Shown: positions 37,116 through 46,455, counted from the first letter of the stretch. The stretch is 64,000 bases of DNA from Anaerotruncus sp. (GCA_021770005.1 JAETRV010000003.1:62001-126000); one strand, 5' to 3'. A program made the numbers and translations. The notes: generated by a model from the letters alone, not told the origin.

Positions 37116-37848
37116 CCGTCCGGAGCCGCGTGCAGGAGGTCCGGTAGGCGGACGGCGTCAGCCCCACATACCGCTCAAACAGCCTGATAAAGTGGCTTTG
37201 ATCGCAGAACCCGGCGGTCAAGGCCGCTTCTGTTATGGTGCCGGTCCCGCTCAACAGCCGCTGCGCTTTCCGGACTCGGTTCTGCATCTGGAACTGATGA
37301 GGCGTCAGGCCAACCGCCTGTCTGAAACGCCGGATCAGGTGGTACTTGCTGACAAAGGCGGTATGCGCCATCTCATCAATGCTGAACCGGGCCTCCGGAT
37401 ACCGCTCCAACTGCCTTTTTAACCACTCGATCGATGGGTCCCCCGCCTCGGGCTGCGGGAGCGCGCGCAAACTGTCCAGACAGTCCAACAGCGGCGCAGA
37501 CGCAGCCTGTCCCGCCTGTATTCCCAAACCGTCAGAAAGGAGCTTCTCAAGACCGGCCCTGGAAGGCAGCGCTCCCTCTTTCCGGACGCACAGGCTCAAC
37601 AGGGTGTACCGTCCATCCGCCTGAAGACTGTGGGGCGTGTAGGGCGGGATGCCAAAGACCTCCTCTTTTTCATACCGCCGCGCACCATGCCTGGCTGCCA
37701 GAATGACCGCGCCCTCAAGCACCATACCAGCCGTCAGAACCGAGACATGGCTGTGCAGGGGGTAGGAAATGGCGGAATGCTCGCAGAGGATCAGTTCTGC
37801 CCTGGTATTTTCATCTTGTACATACCGGACCCGCTCGGTCTTTTCCAT
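37096..37848 (-). CDS. AraC-family transcriptional regulator
   Basis: 250 residues. The N-terminal half is a cupin-like sensor fold (HSAISYPLHSHVSVLTAGMV). The C-terminal 100 residues carry two helix-turn-helix motifs (FVSKYHLIRRFRQAVGLTPH and GFCDQSHFIRLFERYVGLTP). It is convergent with, and overlaps, the cupin gene, so any target is inferred only. Transcribed toward the cupin gene, it ends inside it. Confidence 0.9.
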   Translation of the reverse strand: MEKTERVRYVQDENTRAELILCEHSAISYPLHSHVSVLTAGMVLEGAVILAARHGARRYEKEEVFGIPPYTPHSLQADGRYTLLSLCVRKEGALPSRAGLEKLLSDGLGIQAGQAASAPLLDCLDSLRALPQPEAGDPSIEWLKRQLERYPEARFSIDEMAHTAFVSKYHLIRRFRQAVGLTPHQFQMQNRVRKAQRLLSGTGTITEAALTAGFCDQSHFIRLFERYVGLTPSAYRTSCTRLRTVTPEQG

Positions 37849-37932
37849 ACGACCACCACCAGAAAGAATCGGAAATGTTCCCGCTACCAGGATACCACAG
37901 ACACCGGAAAAAGAAAAGCCTGTGGCGGGCCG

Positions 37933-39291
37933 CTATTTGGTCAAAGTGCCTCCTGGGGTCTCGATCAGCAGCAGAATCTGTTCTTCGGCGCCGGTCGCGG
38001 CGTTGATATAGACCAGCAGTTTCTGCCCGCTTTCCGCCTGTGCCAAAAATTCATAGGTGAGCACCTCATTTTGTCCGCTGGTCGGGATCAATGCAATCCG
38101 GCTGGACTGGATGTTCAGCGAAGGGTTGACCGATGCAAGCGCCTCTTGTTCGGTGATCGCGGGCGGTTCGAGCGCGCGCTCCCGATGGTTGTTGATGTAT
38201 CCACGCGCGTCATAAAAGACGATCCCACCATCGTCAAGCGCCACCCCCACTTTCACCAGATCGGTGTAAAGGGTCACTTCCCCGTTGGTCGCCGCATAGT
38301 TGACGGTGCATATCCCGTCGTTCGTCTCGTAGTAGGTTGCCCGCATCCCGTCCAGCCCGAGCATCTTCAGATAGCGGGCCGCGTGTTCAAACACCGTCTC
38401 CCTGCTCAAACGCTGTTCGCCCACCTCCCGGTCGTTCATCAGGTAGGTAACCAGGCCGCCCGCTCTGGTCACACCGACAGAAATCCCTTCCCCGGCAAAC
38501 AGGTAGGAGGGCATATTCGAATTTTCCTCGCCCGCAGGCGCCAGATCGGATGGTTTGAGCCGCGCCGCGGATGCCGCCCGCTGCAACGCCTGCTCGGGGG
38601 TCACGAGTGCAAGCCCTTGGGTCATCCGAGGGCGGCGGGTCAGGAGATGGTCGGAAAACGGCCCGTCGTAGATCAGGGTGGGGTATCCGGTCATCGTCTG
38701 CTCGATCTCCTCAAATCCAGCAGCCACCCCCTGCGTACGGGTCCCCTCGGTGTCCTCTCCGTTGGAAGGGCGGGCGGTGCGCAGTGCGGTAACATCCACC
38801 TGGCCGTCACGAATCTTCTGCTGCATCTCATCGACATAATCCCGCAGTCCCGCCGCATATTTTTGCAACGCCTCCGCGTTTTTCTTTTCATCCTGGGTCA
38901 GCACCCCGCCTGACGCCACCTTTCTGGAGAGTGCCATCGCATAATCTCCCACCTGTGAGAGAAATTTATAGGTGCCGTCCATATGCAGCTCGCTAACCGG
39001 CAGGGCGGAAAGTGCGGATTTCGCCCCGCCGCTCTCCTTCCAGATCCGCGCGGAAAGCTGGGAAAGCTGCACCCCGGTACCGATATACTGCCCCTTGTCC
39101 AGATCGGTCGAGAGGTTGGCCAGATAGCTCGAAAGCTCCCCCAGCGAGCGCGAATAGCTGTTTTCAATCTGGCGCCGGTAGTCGGCGGTCTCCGCGAAAG
39201 ATTTGGCTGACAGCCCGCCAAGCACAAGGACCAGCGCGGCGGTATAGCTGACTACCCGCACCAAAGCTCTTCTGGAAATGGAAATCTGCAT
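37933..39291 (-). CDS. ypeB: Spore germination protein YpeB
   Basis: 452 residues. The N-terminal membrane segment (VVSYTAALVLVLGGL) is a signal-anchor, then a helical region and a C-terminal PepSY-type region. YpeB is needed to place and stabilise the cortex-lytic enzyme SleB in spores, and the two are usually adjacent. No sleB gene adjoins it here. This gene indicates an endospore former. GAGAGGGG precedes the ATG. Confidence 0.9.
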   Translation of the reverse strand: MQISISRRALVRVVSYTAALVLVLGGLSAKSFAETADYRRQIENSYSRSLGELSSYLANLSTDLDKGQYIGTGVQLSQLSARIWKESGGAKSALSALPVSELHMDGTYKFLSQVGDYAMALSRKVASGGVLTQDEKKNAEALQKYAAGLRDYVDEMQQKIRDGQVDVTALRTARPSNGEDTEGTRTQGVAAGFEEIEQTMTGYPTLIYDGPFSDHLLTRRPRMTQGLALVTPEQALQRAASAARLKPSDLAPAGEENSNMPSYLFAGEGISVGVTRAGGLVTYLMNDREVGEQRLSRETVFEHAARYLKMLGLDGMRATYYETNDGICTVNYAATNGEVTLYTDLVKVGVALDDGGIVFYDARGYINNHRERALEPPAITEQEALASVNPSLNIQSSRIALIPTSGQNEVLTYEFLAQAESGQKLLVYINAATGAEEQILLLIETPGGTLTK

Positions 39292-39598
39292 AAAATACCC
39301 CTCTCTCTTTTTCCTGCTTTTTGATCTAGTTTTCCATTTGGAGCAAGAAATATTTATGCCCGCTTCAAGTTGAAAGCCCGCGAAATTTGTTGTATAATAG
39401 GTGCGATACCCTACAGTGGGGGCAGCGCGACAATCGGAAGCTTGCCTTCCAAACGCAGAGGCGCACGAAATTTCTGGTTTCGATTTTTCAAACAGCCCCT
39501 AGAAACAAAACTTTGAAAGCTACCCCGGCAGAGCGGGAAACCGGACATACCGGGCTGCCCTGCCTGCCATAGAAAACAGTCAAAGGAACGATCAATCC
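39292..39598. other. Divergent gap with operon promoter and a dispersed repeat
   Basis: Holds the promoter of the desulfurase-thiI-cinA operon and the 26-bp repeat at 39478-39503, an exact complement of 28141-28166. About 200 bases separate the promoter from the desulfurase start, so there is a long leader. I see no riboswitch fold that I can name. Confidence 0.7.
39370..39398 (+). promoter_or_regulatory. Promoter of the desulfurase-thiI-cinA operon
   Basis: TTGAAA (39370-39375), 17-bp spacer, perfect TATAAT (39393-39398). Confidence 0.75.
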
Positions 39599-40729
39599 AT
39601 GGAAGCCTATCTTGATAACGCAGCTACTACCCGGGTCTGTGATGCGGCGGCAGACGCCGCCCTCCGGATGATGCGGGAATGTTATGGGAACCCGTCCTCC
39701 CTGCACCGGATGGGCGTTCAATCCGCGCGGGAACTGACACAGGCGCGGGAAGCGGTCTCCGGGCTGCTGGGGTGCCAGAGCGAGTGCGTCTGCTTTACCT
39801 CGGGCGGCAGCGAAGCGAATAATCTCGCCGTTTTCGGCGCGGCCAATGCCAAAATCCGCCGCGGCAAAAAGCTGGTCACCACTGCGGCTGAACATTCCTC
39901 GATCTCAGCGGCGATGAAGCGCCTGGAAGAGACCGGCTGGACGGTGACCTGGATACGGCCCGGCCCCTCGGGCGGGATCGATCCGCAGGCGGTTGCCGAT
40001 GCGGTCGACGGGGAAACCACCCTCGTCAGCATGATGATGGTCAACAACGAGACCGGCGCACAGTTCCCGGTCGAGCGGGCGGCACAGCTCATCCGCTCCA
40101 AGAACCCTCAGACGCTGATCCACTGCGACGGGGTACAGGCGTTCGGCAAGCTGCCGCTCAGGGTGGCCCGCTCGGAAATCGACCTGATGAGCGTCAGCGG
40201 GCACAAGGTCTGCGCCCCCAAGGGCAGCGGTGCGCTCTATATCCGGCGGGGGGTGCGGATCCTTCCGCTGATTTATGGCGGCGGACAGGAGCGCGGCCTG
40301 CGTTCCGGCACCGAGAGCCTGCCTATGATCGCCGCGTTTGGCGCCGCGTGCGGCCAGCTCGCCGGACAGGTGCAGAAAAACCTCGCCCGCGCACAAGAAC
40401 TGAAATCCCATCTGCTTGACCGGATGGTGCAGATTCCCGGAGTGCGGGTCAACTCACCGGACGACGGTTCCCCTTACATCATCAACCTTTCGGTCCCCGG
40501 CTATCGTTCGGAAACGATGCTGCACTTTCTCGAGAGTCGTGAAGTTTATGTCTCGAGCGGCTCCGCCTGTTCGAAAGGGGCATCCAGCCCGGTGCTTGCC
40601 GCGATGGGGCTTCCGCCTGCGGTGATTGACAGCGCCTTGCGGATCAGCCTGATCTACGACACCACCCCCGAACAGCTCGACCATTTTGTTGAAGCGCTCA
40701 AAGAGGGGATTGCCTTGGTGGCACATTAG
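39599..40729 (+). CDS. Cysteine desulfurase (NifS/IscS-like)
   Basis: PLP enzyme that removes sulfur from cysteine as a persulfide. It is 376 residues. The PLP lysine lies in SGHKVCAPKGSGALYI, the N-terminus is MEAYLDNAATTRV, and the persulfide cysteine is in SSGSACSKGASSPVL. Its partner thiI lies 185 bases downstream, the usual Firmicutes pair for tRNA 4-thiouridine synthesis. It could also serve thiamine and the iron-sulfur scaffold at 8 kb. AAAGGAAC precedes the ATG. Confidence 0.95.
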   Translation: MEAYLDNAATTRVCDAAADAALRMMRECYGNPSSLHRMGVQSARELTQAREAVSGLLGCQSECVCFTSGGSEANNLAVFGAANAKIRRGKKLVTTAAEHSSISAAMKRLEETGWTVTWIRPGPSGGIDPQAVADAVDGETTLVSMMMVNNETGAQFPVERAAQLIRSKNPQTLIHCDGVQAFGKLPLRVARSEIDLMSVSGHKVCAPKGSGALYIRRGVRILPLIYGGGQERGLRSGTESLPMIAAFGAACGQLAGQVQKNLARAQELKSHLLDRMVQIPGVRVNSPDDGSPYIINLSVPGYRSETMLHFLESREVYVSSGSACSKGASSPVLAAMGLPPAVIDSALRISLIYDTTPEQLDHFVEALKEGIALVAH

Positions 40730-40914
40730 AAAATTTTCGGGACGCGGCGGGGGCTCTGCCCCTCGACCCCGCGATTTTTTGAAAAAAATCGAGTAAAACT
40801 TTTGTTTGATGCTTTCCTGTTTGATACCTTATTTTTATGCCGAATTCCAAAGGCAGGGCCTTTGGCCGCGCTTCGCAAAGCGTGGAACTCTTTTTAGGAA
40901 AGGGAACCCGGAAG
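40730..40914. repeat. Repeat module between the desulfurase and thiI
   Basis: Contains the family-B element CGGGGGCTCTGCCCCTCGAC joined to CGATTTTTTGAAAAAAATCG (40782-40801), and the module GCCGCGCTTCGCAAAGCGTG. These also occur near 7.7, 14, 18 and 59 kb, so an operon has been interrupted by repeats. Confidence 0.75.
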
Positions 40915-42081
40915 ATGAAAGAATTGATCTTGCTGAAATGCGGCGAACTGGCCCTGAAGGGGCTGAACCGCCGGATGTTCGAGGATGCGCTGATGCGCAA
41001 CTGCCGCAGACGGCTCGAGCCGCTCGGGAAATTTAAACTCCGCTCCTCCCAATCGACCATCTATGTGGAGCCGCAGGAGGAAGGGATCGACCTGGACGAG
41101 GCGGTCGACCGGCTGCTCAAGGTGTTCGGCGTGGCCGCGCTCACCCGGTCGGCGGTGGTCGAAAAGTCGTTTGACGCGATCAAACAGTGTGCGCCCGCCT
41201 ACCTCGCGGACGACCTCGGGCGCGCCCGGACCTTCAAGGTCGAAGCCAAACGGTCGGACAAGTCGTTCCCGATGAAATCCCCCGAACTCTGCAACGAGCT
41301 TGGCGGGGTCCTGCTCGACGCATTCCCCCACCTGACGGTCGATGTGCACCAGCCGGATGTGACCGTCTACGTGGAAATCCGGGAGGCGGGCGCTTACCTG
41401 CACGTTGACCAGCTACACGGTGCGGGCGGGCTGCCGGTCGGCACCTCGGGCAAGGCCTGCTTATTGATCTCGGGCGGGATCGACAGCCCGGTTGCCGGGT
41501 ACATGATGGCCAAACGCGGGCTTCAGGTGATGGCGGTACACTTTGTCAGCCCGCCCTATACCAGTGAACACGCGCTTGAGAAGGTCAAAACCCTCTGCAA
41601 AAAGCTGACCCCCTATTGCGGACGGGTCCGGCTGGCGGTTGTTCCATTCACAAGGATGCAGGAGGCGATCCGGGATAACTGCCCCGAGGAACTGTTTACC
41701 GTCATCATGCGCCGGTACATGATGAAGCTGGCCGAGCGGGTCGCGCAGGAGAACGACTGCGGCGCGCTGATTACCGGTGAAAGCGTAGCACAGGTCGCAA
41801 GCCAGACCATCCAGGCGATTGCCTGCACCGACGTGGCCTGCCAGATGCCGGTGCTCCGTCCGGTGATCGGGATGGACAAAGACGAGATTGTCAAGATCGC
41901 CTACCGGATCGACACGTTTGAAACCTCGATCCTCCCCTATGAGGACTGCTGTACCGTCTTTACCCCGCGGCACCCCCGGACCAAACCGCGTCTGGAAATA
42001 GTGCTGAAAGCCGAGCAGGCAATGGATGAGCAGCTTCTGGAAGAGGCGTTCGCGGGGATCGAATATTGCAACATTGGATGA
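40915..42081 (+). CDS. thiI: tRNA 4-thiouridine sulfurtransferase
   Basis: Adenylates and thiolates U8 of tRNA with sulfur from the desulfurase, and can feed thiamine synthesis. It is 388 residues from MKELILLKCGELAL. A THUMP domain is followed by the PP-loop ATPase ISGGIDSPVAGYMMAKRG. There is no C-terminal rhodanese domain, as is common in Firmicutes. The 26 residues encoded upstream from 40837 lie in repeat sequence. AGGAAAGGG precedes the ATG. A 53-bp gap leads to the cinA fusion. Confidence 0.96.
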   Translation: MKELILLKCGELALKGLNRRMFEDALMRNCRRRLEPLGKFKLRSSQSTIYVEPQEEGIDLDEAVDRLLKVFGVAALTRSAVVEKSFDAIKQCAPAYLADDLGRARTFKVEAKRSDKSFPMKSPELCNELGGVLLDAFPHLTVDVHQPDVTVYVEIREAGAYLHVDQLHGAGGLPVGTSGKACLLISGGIDSPVAGYMMAKRGLQVMAVHFVSPPYTSEHALEKVKTLCKKLTPYCGRVRLAVVPFTRMQEAIRDNCPEELFTVIMRRYMMKLAERVAQENDCGALITGESVAQVASQTIQAIACTDVACQMPVLRPVIGMDKDEIVKIAYRIDTFETSILPYEDCCTVFTPRHPRTKPRLEIVLKAEQAMDEQLLEEAFAGIEYCNIG

Positions 42082-42134
42082 AGCTCCCGGTTGGACAGAA
42101 CGCGCGGGGAAGCTGAAACAGGGAGGCTGACGAT

Positions 42135-45100
42135 TTGATAGCTGAAATCATCGGTGTAGGACCGGCGCTGCTCGATGGGCAGACGCTGGACACGGTCACA
42201 GACCTGATTGCGGAGCATCTGGAAGGGTGCGGCGTACAGACCGAAGAGGCCTGTGCGGCCGGCAGCGACCCGGTCCGGCTGCGCAGTGCAATCGGGCGGG
42301 CGATTGGACGCAGCGACATCGTAGTATTGGTCGGAGGGCTTGGGATGACCCCCGCGGACATCACAAAAGAAACGGTCTGCGCTGGGCTTGGGCGGCGGTT
42401 GGTGCTGCACGAGGAGAGCCAGCGCAGAATCCGCGAGGCCTATCTGCACGCGGGGCGGCAGATGCCCCAACAGGCGGTCAAGCTGGCGATGATGCCCGAG
42501 CAGTCGATCGTCTTTCCGGGCGTCAAGGGCATCACCCCCGGCTGCGCGATCTCGGCGGGGCGCCAGTTCATCCTCATGGTCCCGGATAACCCCGAGGAGT
42601 TCATCCCGATGTTCCATAAAAGCATCGTCCCTTACCTCGCCAAGTTTTCCCCGGCGGCGGTTTTTTCCCGCTCCCTCAGCCTGTTCGGGATCGAGGAGTC
42701 CGAGCTGCGTACCCTACTCGAGGGGTACCTGGATTCTGAAAACCCCAAAGTCGAACTGTTCCCCTCCAAGGGAGAATTCCAGGTGCGGATCACCGCAAAC
42801 GCCGAAAACAAGGAAGAGGCGGCCGGACTGATCAACCCGGTGCTGTTTGAGATCCGGGCGGCACTCGGCGGGAGTGTCTACGGGGTGGACGTGGAGGGAG
42901 GGCTTCCTGCGGCCACCGCCGCGTTGCTCGAAGAGCGCGGGCTGCGGGTAAATGTGGGCGAATCGGGCACCAACGGCCTGCTCGCCGATCTGCTGACCGG
43001 GCAGTCGGATGGGCGGGTGGTCGCTTACAGCGTCTCGGCCTATGCGAGCCATGTCAAAAAAGATGCCCTCGGCATCCCCGATAAGGTCCTGAAAAAATAC
43101 AGCCCGGTCAGCGAACAGATTGCGGTACATATGGCGTACGGGGCGCTGCAACAGGAGAACGCCGCATTTGGGGTGGCGGTCACCTGTAATACTGCCCTGC
43201 GCGGCGAGGACCCCAAGAAGAACGGCCTGCTCTATGCGGCGGTCTGTGATGGCAAACAGGTCTGGGTGCGGCGGGTGCTTCTGCCGCAGGATAGTTCAGG
43301 CGACTATGTGCGCCATATGGCCGCGATGCACACCCTGAACCTGCTGCGGCTCTGCGCGGGGACGTCCGGCTGCCCGGGTGGTATCCCGATTGATGAGGCG
43401 CTCGACCCCAAATTCGCCCTACCCAAACAGGAAAACGCGTTTGTCTCCGCCCGCAAATGGGAGAGCGGCGACAAGCCCGCACCGGCGCCCGCGCCCCAAA
43501 ATCGCGCGTGGTATGCGGCGGTCTTTCCGGTAAAGGGAGACACCGCCGGCACGATATGCCGCAAGCTGCTGCTCCTGGCCGCGCTGGTGGTCTTTCTGGG
43601 GTCGGCCGCGTTCCTGATCCACTATTATCTGACAGGCCGGTCCAACGCCGCCCTCTACGACGGGCTGCGGCAGGTCTATCTTGCCGGGGCGGACGATCAG
43701 GAGGCGGAGGAGGCGGTTTCCCACGGAAGGTTCCCGGCTGGGTATCAATCCAAGTTTCTGAACCTCTACCAGACCAACAAGGACGTTGTCGGATGGCTTT
43801 CGGTCGGGAAAAACCTGCTGAGTTACCCGGTCGTGCAGGCGGACGACAACGAACACTATCTCGACCGGAATTTTGAGAACAAGTCCAGCCGGTATGGGAC
43901 CCCGATGCTCGACGCGGGCAATAGCCTGGACTCTGATTCGGACAACTACCTGATCTATGGGCATAACATGTCTGACGGGCAGATGTTTGCCGGGCTGACC
44001 CGCTATAAGCCCGCGGAGGGCGGGCTGAACTTCCTCAAGTCCAACCCGACCATCTCGTTTGCGGATGTCTACGAGGATAACGAGTATGAGATCGTGTCGG
44101 TGTTTATCACCAACGTGACCGATCAATACGGCGACGTGTTCTACTACAACGACTATCAGGACCTGAGCGACGCCGCCCGGTTTGCAGAGTTTGTCGAGGA
44201 GGTCACCGCCCGGTCGTTCTACACCTCGGATCTGGAAATCCAGCCGGGCGACCGGTTCCTCACCCTTTCCACCTGCTCGTATGAGTACGGGCCCAAGTCC
44301 CGGGACGCGGATGTCCGGACGGTGGTGGTTGCCCGCCGCCTACAGGATGGGGAATCCCCTTCCGCTTCGTATGCCCTGAACCCGTCCCCGCGGATGCCCT
44401 CCGGCTTTACCGACCATCAGGGCGGGCAGTCGGCTCCACAGGGCACAGACAGCATCCCCACTTCCGGCAATGCGGCGGACGTGATCGACGCGCTCGCGCC
44501 AGTTATAGACCCGGATTCGCTCGACGACCACGAATACAGCGCTTATGCGGCCTATGAGTCGATCAAACAGGCGCTGGTCGACGCGGAACAATCCGCAAAA
44601 GCGGCCCGGCAGGCCGCCCAAAAAGCGGAGTCCGCGGCGGACGATGCTTCCGCACAAAGCGAGGCTGAAAAGGCGGCACAGGAGATGAAAAAAGCCGAGG
44701 ATGCCTATTGGAGGATCGCGGATCAGGTTGGGATACTCGACGACCTGCGGGAGGAGCGTTCGACCGAATATATTGAAAGTATCTGCGAACGTGCGCAGGC
44801 TGCGCTCGCACAGGCGGAAGCCTACCGCGACGCCAGCAGCCAGAGTGCGTCACAAGCTGGGCAGGCTGGGGGTGCTGCACCAGTCGCCTCCCTTGAGGTG
44901 ACCAGCCCGGCGCCCGCGCCGAGTAGTTCCGCTCCGGCTCCTTCCAGCTCTGCACCCGCGCCGAGCAGCTCTACTCCGGCTCCGTCTAGTTCTACACCCG
45001 CGCCGAGCAGCTCCACTCCGGCCCCTTCCAGCTCCGCATCCACGCCGAGCAGCTCCGCCCCGGCCCCTTCCAGTTCTACACCCGCGCCAAGCAGCTCCAA

Positions 45101-46391
45101 GCCCAAACCCGTCCCCAGCAGTTCTGCACCCGTGAAACCGGTGGCCAGCAGCTCGAGCCGGGAGGACGTCGCTGCCCGCAATCAGGAGGCGTTGGAAAAG
45201 ACCGAGGAGTACCAGCAGACGCTTGACGATGTGGTTTCGGATGCGCGGGAAGTGCGGGAGATCGCGCGGGATGCGTCGGACGAAGCCTATGACGCCAAGA
45301 CCGCTAAGGCGGTGCGCACCGCCGCCGACCGGATTGAGGACGCGCTCGAAGAGATCCGCTCCCTCTCTGAGGAAGCCGAGGATACCTCGGATGGCCTGAA
45401 AACCCTCTACCAGCGGACCAACCTACAGCAGACCCGGGAAGCTGTCCAGGACGCGGCGGATATTCTGGAGGTGCTGGGGGAATACGAATCCGAGGTGGAA
45501 GAGCTTTGGATCGATGCGGATAACAAAGCGTACAAGCTGGAAAAGGAATCGTCCAGTTCTTCGTCTTCCTCTTCCAGCAGCTCCTCGAAAGACGATGATG
45601 ACGATGACGACGAGGAGGACCGGACAGACGCCGCCAAGCTGACCATCTCGATCAACGGGAAAAAGACGGCTGGTTCCGCCTCCGAGATTGTCCCGCAGGT
45701 GGTGATGGCGGAGATGGGCAGTTCGTTCAACGACGAGGCGATCAAAGCACAGGCTGTCGCCGCGTATAGCTTCATCCTCCATCAGAACCGGGGCGGGACG
45801 ATCCCCGCATTCGGGGTAAAGGCCCCAAATGACCGGGTGAAAAAACTGGTTGATTCGGTGATCGGCGAGGCGGTCTATTACAACGGGAGCCTTGCGTTTA
45901 CCCCGTTCTATGCCACCAGCGCTGGTATCACCGTCTCTTCGGAGGACACCTGGGGCGGCTCCTATCCGTATCTGGTCTCGGTGGACAGCAGTGTTGACGA
46001 GCAGGCCAGCGGCTATGAGCGGACGGTCACCATGAGCGCCAGCAAGGTTGCCGAGCGGATCAAGAAGATTTTGAAAGAGGATATCTACGATTATAGCGAC
46101 GATCCGGAGGACTGGATCGAGGTGCTAAGTTACAGCAAGGGTGGAAAATATGTCCGCAAGGTGCGGATCGGCAAAGACGAAGTCAGCGGCCGGTACATGC
46201 GTGAAAACGTGTTCGGCCTGCGGTCTGCAGCGTTTGAGGTGGACTGCGACGGTGATTCCTTCCAGTTTACCACCTATGGCTATGGCCATGGGGTCGGGTT
46301 GAGCCAGACCGGCGCAAACCTCTATGCCGCAGAGGGTTGGGATTATATTGACATCCTGACCCACTATTACCCCGGAACAACGGTAAAATAA
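42135..46391 (+). CDS. CinA-sortase B-SpoIID fusion membrane protein
   Basis: 1418 residues in one open frame. Residues 1-170 are the MoaB-like CinA domain and about 250-415 the CinA/PncC-like domain. A Pro/Ala linker follows, then one membrane helix (about 477-498). Residues 540-740 form a class B sortase with His610 (YGHNM), Cys714 (TLSTCSYE) and Arg728. Then come an Ala/Glu helical region, a PAPSSS repeat (about 924-1008), a coiled coil, poly-Ser and poly-Asp runs. The C-terminal 230 residues are SpoIID/LytB, with Glu1194 in VMAEMG and GYGHGVGLSQTGA. The start is TTG with GGGAGG. The N-part should be cytoplasmic and the rest outside. It is third in the desulfurase-thiI operon. Confidence 0.9.
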   Translation: MIAEIIGVGPALLDGQTLDTVTDLIAEHLEGCGVQTEEACAAGSDPVRLRSAIGRAIGRSDIVVLVGGLGMTPADITKETVCAGLGRRLVLHEESQRRIREAYLHAGRQMPQQAVKLAMMPEQSIVFPGVKGITPGCAISAGRQFILMVPDNPEEFIPMFHKSIVPYLAKFSPAAVFSRSLSLFGIEESELRTLLEGYLDSENPKVELFPSKGEFQVRITANAENKEEAAGLINPVLFEIRAALGGSVYGVDVEGGLPAATAALLEERGLRVNVGESGTNGLLADLLTGQSDGRVVAYSVSAYASHVKKDALGIPDKVLKKYSPVSEQIAVHMAYGALQQENAAFGVAVTCNTALRGEDPKKNGLLYAAVCDGKQVWVRRVLLPQDSSGDYVRHMAAMHTLNLLRLCAGTSGCPGGIPIDEALDPKFALPKQENAFVSARKWESGDKPAPAPAPQNRAWYAAVFPVKGDTAGTICRKLLLLAALVVFLGSAAFLIHYYLTGRSNAALYDGLRQVYLAGADDQEAEEAVSHGRFPAGYQSKFLNLYQTNKDVVGWLSVGKNLLSYPVVQADDNEHYLDRNFENKSSRYGTPMLDAGNSLDSDSDNYLIYGHNMSDGQMFAGLTRYKPAEGGLNFLKSNPTISFADVYEDNEYEIVSVFITNVTDQYGDVFYYNDYQDLSDAARFAEFVEEVTARSFYTSDLEIQPGDRFLTLSTCSYEYGPKSRDADVRTVVVARRLQDGESPSASYALNPSPRMPSGFTDHQGGQSAPQGTDSIPTSGNAADVIDALAPVIDPDSLDDHEYSAYAAYESIKQALVDAEQSAKAARQAAQKAESAADDASAQSEAEKAAQEMKKAEDAYWRIADQVGILDDLREERSTEYIESICERAQAALAQAEAYRDASSQSASQAGQAGGAAPVASLEVTSPAPAPSSSAPAPSSSAPAPSSSTPAPSSSTPAPSSSTPAPSSSASTPSSSAPAPSSSTPAPSSSKPKPVPSSSAPVKPVASSSSREDVAARNQEALEKTEEYQQTLDDVVSDAREVREIARDASDEAYDAKTAKAVRTAADRIEDALEEIRSLSEEAEDTSDGLKTLYQRTNLQQTREAVQDAADILEVLGEYESEVEELWIDADNKAYKLEKESSSSSSSSSSSSSKDDDDDDDEEDRTDAAKLTISINGKKTAGSASEIVPQVVMAEMGSSFNDEAIKAQAVAAYSFILHQNRGGTIPAFGVKAPNDRVKKLVDSVIGEAVYYNGSLAFTPFYATSAGITVSSEDTWGGSYPYLVSVDSSVDEQASGYERTVTMSASKVAERIKKILKEDIYDYSDDPEDWIEVLSYSKGGKYVRKVRIGKDEVSGRYMRENVFGLRSAAFEVDCDGDSFQFTTYGYGHGVGLSQTGANLYAAEGWDYIDILTHYYPGTTVK
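44905..45165 (+). repeat. In-frame tandem repeat encoding PAPSSS units
   Basis: About ten degenerate 18-bp units encode (S/T/A)PAPSSS, forming an extended wall-spanning linker between the sortase and SpoIID parts. Synonymous codons vary, so the repeat seems selected at the protein level. Confidence 0.85.
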
Positions 46392-46431
46392 AAAATGCCT
46401 CCGGTGCACGTTACGCACCGGAGGCATTTTT
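46391..46431. terminator. Bidirectional terminator after the fusion gene
   Basis: A perfect 12-bp stem TGCCTCCGGTGC/GCACCGGAGGCA is flanked by A and T runs and lies between convergent genes. Confidence 0.9.
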
Positions 46432-46455
46432 AGATGGGCCTTCGCCCACCACAAG

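Noticed and set aside
39292-39598. TPP or other riboswitch upstream of the desulfurase-thiI operon
   Set aside because: No conserved TPP aptamer core seen; the leader contains a dispersed repeat.
43300-43900. CinA and sortase as two genes merged by a sequencing error
   Set aside because: A Pro/Ala-rich linker and membrane helix join them smoothly in frame with no start site in between; the possibility is kept as a test, not as the main reading.
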